DNA from: Methylobacterium sp. W2
Lineage (GTDB): Bacteria; Pseudomonadota; Alphaproteobacteria; Rhizobiales; Beijerinckiaceae
NCBI RefSeq assembly: GCF_020662345.1
Contig: NZ_VMOA01000003.1
Coordinates: forward strand, 1-64,000
Length of the DNA stretch: 64,000 nucleotides
Direction: 5' to 3'
A program made the translations under genes and the position numbers. Shown here piece by piece: positions 60,457-64,000 of this stretch; within the stretch, counting starts at the first letter, position 1; every line of letters begins with the position of its first letter. Below the pieces are notes generated by a model that was not told the origin of the DNA, made no database searches, and was given only the letters and a program-made list of their open reading frames with translations.

Positions 60457-61374
60457 TCAAACGCGACGTGCGTCGTAGCGATCGGTGAGGGTGGCGAGGG
60501 TCGGAGCACCGAGGCGACCGCCGAAGAAACCGGCCAAGGCACCGAGGATCAGGGCGAGCGCGCCGTAGAAGGCGCCCTGGGTGGCGGCGGATTTCGCCGC
60601 GACGGCAGCGGCCTCGGCCTTCTGCTTGGCGGTGGCGACGGTCTCTTCGTACTGCTTCTTATAGTCCTGGATCTGGGTCTTGGCCTGATCGACCGGGATG
60701 CCCTGGGCCTTGGCAAGGGCATCGGCGGCGCGGTTCTCGGCCTGGGCCTTCTGGGCCGGGTCACCCGTGAACAGGGCGCGGATGGCGGCGACAGCCGCAT
60801 CCTTGGCGGCCTGCGGGTCCTGGCCGGCCGCCTGCTGACGGACGCTCTGCTCGATGCCGTCCAGCGGGTTACTGATCTTGGACAGCGACGGGGCTGCGGC
60901 CTGCGCGGCGGTCTGCACGGTACCGCCGACCAGGGCGCCGGCGCCGCCCAGGGTGCTGGTCACGCCGGAGAAGGCGCCGCCGATGAGGCCGCCGGCCGCA
61001 GAGGTGATCAGGTACAGGACGACGAGGGTGGTCACCGCCCAGGAGACCAGGCCATGCAGGCCGGCTGCGCCCGTCACGGGCTTACCCGAAAGGCGCCCGG
61101 CGATGAAGCCGCCCACCAGTGCGGCGACGATGCCCGAGACGATGAACCAGACACCGGCGCTGAGCGACAGGGTCGAGGCGGCCGGATTGTCGGCAGCGAC
61201 GGGGCCGACACTGGACAGGCCGATGCCGACGCCGACCATGTTGAGGATGACCTGGGTCACCAGCGCGGTGACGGCGCCGGCGAAGATGGCGCCCCACGAG
61301 ACCTGGTTCAGCAGAACGGTACGGGTATCGCCGGCGACGATCGGCGACGTCGGGATGCTGGAGGAAGAAGACAC
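60457..61374 (-). CDS. PhnA-like/YrzE-type multi-pass membrane protein
   Basis: 305 residues. Four or five membrane segments: about 25-50 (WGAIFAGAVTALVTQVILNMVGVG), 70-92, 105-130 and 275-295 (GAFYGALALILGALAGFFGG). Between 150 and 270 lies a soluble Ala/Gln/Lys-rich helical part (KDAAVAAIRALFTGDP, DALAKAQGIPVDQAKTQI, KQYEETVATAKQKAEAAAVA). Rhizobiales annotate this type as 'PhnA-like', which does not imply phosphonate metabolism. It sits between two CsbD genes and is probably part of an envelope-stress regulon. Confidence 0.75.
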   Translation of the reverse strand: MSSSSSIPTSPIVAGDTRTVLLNQVSWGAIFAGAVTALVTQVILNMVGVGIGLSSVGPVAADNPAASTLSLSAGVWFIVSGIVAALVGGFIAGRLSGKPVTGAAGLHGLVSWAVTTLVVLYLITSAAGGLIGGAFSGVTSTLGGAGALVGGTVQTAAQAAAPSLSKISNPLDGIEQSVRQQAAGQDPQAAKDAAVAAIRALFTGDPAQKAQAENRAADALAKAQGIPVDQAKTQIQDYKKQYEETVATAKQKAEAAAVAAKSAATQGAFYGALALILGALAGFFGGRLGAPTLATLTDRYDARRV

Positions 61375-61481
61375 GTGACAAGGCTCCGGGGTCGTCGGTA
61401 GTCCGAAGAATTCGGTCGTCCGAGCAGGGAAAGACGTAGGGGAGGGGTTAAGCGCGGCGGACGTTCAGTCGCGGCCGTGGA

Positions 61482-61991
61482 TCAGTCGCGGCGGTGAATG
61501 AGCAGACCGATGCCGTAGCCGAGGAGGCCAGCCACGAGCAGGGCGGCGACGGGGTGCTCGGCGACTTGGTGAGTCACTTCGCGGCCACCCTGGCGCAGAT
61601 AGTTGCCACCGTTCTCGTAGGCGTCTTCGGCGTAGTCGTAAGCTTCGCGGCCGGCATTGCGGACGGATCGCTCGGCGCGCTCATAGGTGTCCCCGGCGGC
61701 GTCCTGCGCCTGGCGCGCGCGGGCCTTGATTTCGCGTCCGTCGGACCCGGCGACATCGTCGACAGCGTCGCGGATGCGGCCACCGGCATCGCGGGCAGCG
61801 TCAGCGGCGTGTTCTGCAGCCTCGCCGACCGCGTCCTTTGCCTGACCATAGAGGTTCTCGGCCGTGCCCTGGACTTCGCGCGCCCGGCCCTCGACCGAGT
61901 TGCGGTTCGAACCGGTGAGGTCGCCGACCGCGCCCTGGACCTTGCCGCCGAGTTCCTTCGCGGCCCCGGTGATCCGATTGGTATCGACCAT
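61482..61991 (-). CDS. CsbD-DUF883 fusion-like protein
   Basis: 169 residues. Residues 1-55 are CsbD-like (TNRITGAAKELGGKVQGAVG, DLTGSNRNSVEGRAREVQGT), 55-145 a long charged amphipathic region with repeated RDAxxRxRDAxD patterns (DDVAGSDGREIKARARQAQD, AERSVRNAGREAYDYAEDAY), and the C-terminus a membrane anchor (HPVAALLVAGLLGYGIGLLI HRRD). The ATG at 61991 has GGAG 8 bases upstream and is preferred over the GTG at 62000. Confidence 0.85.
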   Translation of the reverse strand: MVDTNRITGAAKELGGKVQGAVGDLTGSNRNSVEGRAREVQGTAENLYGQAKDAVGEAAEHAADAARDAGGRIRDAVDDVAGSDGREIKARARQAQDAAGDTYERAERSVRNAGREAYDYAEDAYENGGNYLRQGGREVTHQVAEHPVAALLVAGLLGYGIGLLIHRRD

Positions 61992-62053
61992 GCTGTTCAC
62001 TCCTGTATCTTTTAAATCTCGACGGGACGATGTCCGGCGTCGTCAAGCACACC

Positions 62054-62251
62054 CTACGTCTCGAAAACGTCTTTTGGTTTCACTTCGGACTTCGGTAATT
62101 TCTGCTGAGCTCTTCCTTCGTCCACCACATTCTGATCACCGATCAGCTTGCCGATGGCTTCCTTCACCGAGCCCTTGAGCGTTTCAGCCGTGATCGCGGA
62201 CTTGGATTCGCTTATGGATCGATCCGAATACCTGGTTGGCCGGACCCGCAT
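62054..62251 (-). CDS. Short CsbD-like protein
   Basis: 65 residues. The middle (AETLKGSVKEAIGKLIGDQN, VVDEGRAQQK) is a recognisable CsbD half with N/D-Q and EGxAQQ landmarks, but the leader (MRVRPTRYSDRSISES) and the tail (LPKSEVKPKDVFET) do not match. It might be a decayed or truncated member. No clear ribosome-binding site was found, so the start is uncertain. Confidence 0.5.
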   Translation of the reverse strand: MRVRPTRYSDRSISESKSAITAETLKGSVKEAIGKLIGDQNVVDEGRAQQKLPKSEVKPKDVFET

Positions 62252-62329
62252 CTCGTACGGCTCAGCATCCCAGGTGGCGCGTGCCGACGGCCGATCAATG
62301 ATGCATCCGTACTGGTAGAGCGATTTTAT

Positions 62330-63811
62330 TTAACCGGCCGAGCCCGCGGGAAACCCGTTGTCACGCCCCCAGACGATGGCCTCGGAACGCTTGTGCACGC
62401 CCAGTTTGCGGTAGAGGGCAGCGGCATGATTTCGGACCGTGTTGCGCGACAGGGTCAGGCGCTTGGCGATGGCATCGTCACCGAGCCCCGAGCAGATGAG
62501 ATCGAGGATCTGCCGTTCACGGACCGTCATGTTCGGGGCCGCGGCGCCCTGGTGCTCGCCGCCCGGCCGACGCAGGTTGGCGAGCTTGTCGATGAGCCCC
62601 CGGCTGAACCAGGAGGTATCGGCCATGACGGTCTCGATGGCCTCGAACAGGTCGCGCTCGCCACGCTTGCGCTCGGTGATGTCCTGCAGGACGAGGAGCG
62701 CGTAGATGTCGTCGCCGATCTCGACCCGTTCGGCGGAGACGAGACAATCGAGGCTGGCCCCATCCTCGTGCTGCAGGCAGACTTCGAGCCCGAGGACGTA
62801 TCCGGTCATGGCCACGGCACTCTCGAACCTCTCGCGGGCCGCATCGTGGACCCAGAGCCCGAGTTCCGCCGGTGAGCGCCCGGCAACCGTCTCGGCGGAA
62901 TGGCCGAAGACCCGGGTGAAGGCCTCGTTCACCCCGGTAATGGCGAAGGTATCCGCCCGTGCGAGCACCGTCGGCACGGGGGTGAGGCGGAAGGCCTTGG
63001 CGAAGCGCTCCTCGCTCTGACGCAAGGCCATCTCGGCCTTCCGGCGCAATTCGAGATCGGCGAAGGTGAAGAGCATGCACGGCTCCTCACCGAGCTCCAT
63101 CGGCTGGCCGGCGACGATGACGTGCCGCGTGCCGCCATCGGGCAGGTCGAGACAGGCCTCCATCTGCGGGATGGTGCCGCCCTCGTTCAGGCGCGAGATG
63201 GCCAGATCCCGGCTCCGGGCACCCGCCAGCACATCGACTTCGTAGACGCTGCGGCCGATGACGGCATCGCGGGTGTAACCCGTCATCTCGAGGAAGCCGA
63301 GATTCACCTTGACGTGTCGCAGGTCCGCGAGCCGGCAGATCACCGCTGGGGCCGGATTCGCGTTGAACGTCTTCTCAAAGCGGTCCTCGGCCTCGAATTG
63401 ATCGGAGACGTCCTTGAGGATCAGCGCCAGGCAACTGGGATTGCCGTCGCGATCGGTGGCCACGAGGCTGCGCAGGGAATGGACGAAGGTGGCGTCCGGC
63501 TTGTCGGTGCGCCTCACCTCCACGACCACGTCGTGGAACGTCTCACCGGAGACGACGCGCTCGATCGGATACTGATTGGGCGTGCGGTTGTTCCGGTAGC
63601 GCAGGGAGAAGCGCTCGCGATAGGCGTCGACGGTCTCTCCGAGCTCGCTCACCGACTCCACGCCATGCATCGCCAGGGCCGCCTCGTTGGCATAGGCGAT
63701 GGTCTGGTCCGGCTCGACCAGGATCACGCCCTCGCTGAGGCCGGCGATGATCTGCCGGAGTTCGTACCTGTCGACGCCGAATGTCACTGTGGCTCCAATC
63801 GCATCATACAC
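62330..63811 (-). CDS. Multi-PAS sensor with LuxR-type DNA-binding domain
   Basis: 493 residues. Three PAS-like domains: ~13-135 (QIIAGLSEGVILVEPDQTIAYANEAALAMHG), ~143-265 (FEKTFNANPAPAVICRLADL) and ~270-390 (FAKAFRLTPVPTVLARADTFAITGVNEAFTRVFGHSAETVAG, ending in LVLQDITERKRGE). The C-terminal LuxR HTH (about 430-485) reads MTVRERQILDLICSGLGDDA, IAKRLTLSRNTVRNHAAALY, RKLGVHKRSEAIVW. It is a one-component-type regulator that may sense redox or a ligand directly, since no kinase core is present. It may control the envelope-stress genes beside it; that is inference from position. Confidence 0.88.
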   Translation of the reverse strand: MYDAIGATVTFGVDRYELRQIIAGLSEGVILVEPDQTIAYANEAALAMHGVESVSELGETVDAYRERFSLRYRNNRTPNQYPIERVVSGETFHDVVVEVRRTDKPDATFVHSLRSLVATDRDGNPSCLALILKDVSDQFEAEDRFEKTFNANPAPAVICRLADLRHVKVNLGFLEMTGYTRDAVIGRSVYEVDVLAGARSRDLAISRLNEGGTIPQMEACLDLPDGGTRHVIVAGQPMELGEEPCMLFTFADLELRRKAEMALRQSEERFAKAFRLTPVPTVLARADTFAITGVNEAFTRVFGHSAETVAGRSPAELGLWVHDAARERFESAVAMTGYVLGLEVCLQHEDGASLDCLVSAERVEIGDDIYALLVLQDITERKRGERDLFEAIETVMADTSWFSRGLIDKLANLRRPGGEHQGAAAPNMTVRERQILDLICSGLGDDAIAKRLTLSRNTVRNHAAALYRKLGVHKRSEAIVWGRDNGFPAGSAG

Positions 63812-64000
63812 CGGGCCACGGCCCAGCCTTCAACCGATGCATGGCCGGTCAGTTCCAGGTTCGCTTGGGAAGTGCCTGGTATATCTGAGTGATCCACAGA
63901 ATCGCCATCGGCCGGGACATGGAAGTACCCGTGCAAGGGCTACCCTTCGTGCGCCGGAGGCGTGTCTACTCTTATAAAAACCAACGCCCTTATCTTCGTG
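63812..64000. other. Right-hand edge region
   Basis: 190 bases upstream of the PAS-LuxR gene, running to the window edge. A TATAAAAA-like stretch near 63974 could be a promoter element. No complete gene is seen. Confidence 0.3.

Overview
This 64-kb window looks like chromosome from a high-GC alphaproteobacterium of the Methylobacterium/Methylorubrum type (Rhizobiales). Supporting signs are the GC-rich codon usage, a serine-cycle-type glycerate 2-kinase, a GapR nucleoid protein, a three-gene proton-translocating transhydrogenase (pntAA-pntAB-pntB), DUF1244 and DUF1036 genes, a 41-residue L36 protein, and a degenerate copy of a palindromic repeat common in Rhizobiales. The genus is an inference. 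No phage, insertion sequence, integrase or CRISPR array was seen.

Layout. 1-6.9 kb: start of dxs (reverse strand, cut by the window edge), a small secreted protein translationally coupled to a secreted DNA/RNA non-specific endonuclease, the ABC-F translation factor ettA, an outer-membrane beta-barrel, and a formyltransferase/SDR pair. 7-13 kb: a surface-polysaccharide locus with a divergent kpsS-like and single-domain kpsC-like pair, an LTA-synthase-like membrane sulfatase-fold enzyme, and a KpsD/Wza-type export lipoprotein. 13.1-22.1 kb: a two-gene lipid/polyketide locus on the reverse strand, made of a 2,491-residue reducing type I polyketide synthase (KS-AT-DH-degenerate MT-ER-KR-ACP, no thioesterase) and an alpha-oxoamine synthase placed to release its product. 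Its upstream region is a strikingly AT-rich island of several hundred bases. 22.7-31.8 kb: tRNA-Val, a DUF1800/DUF1501 pair, a PilZ protein, an orphan type I secretion ABC transporter plus adaptor, rpmJ, a TPR protein and an alpha/beta hydrolase. 31.8-38.4 kb: pyruvate kinase, a lower-GC insert carrying a GT61-type glycosyltransferase and a tiny basic ORF, DUF1036, gckA, and an N-formylglutamate amidohydrolase-family gene. 38.7-47 kb: DUF1244, gapR, a fluoride-type CLC antiporter under an apparent fluoride riboswitch, a MepK-like peptidase, an L,D-transpeptidase, and an NtrC-family response regulator. 47-57.9 kb: oligoendopeptidase F, an AbrB-Doc toxin-antitoxin pair with a 16-bp perfect palindrome over its ribosome-binding site, an ABC1/UbiB-type kinase, a COX IV-like small protein, pntAA-AB-B, a double VOC protein, recJ, tRNA-Tyr and tRNA-Gly. 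58-64 kb: a TAXI-type protein with two membrane anchors, a run of small envelope-stress genes (CsbD, DUF883-like, PhnA-like), and a PAS-LuxR regulator.

The two most interesting elements are the PKS plus alpha-oxoamine synthase locus, which predicts an alpha-amino-ketone or sphingoid-like product that I do not recognise as described, and the fluoride riboswitch controlling a CLC-F antiporter. All functional calls were made by reading translated motifs. No database search was run.
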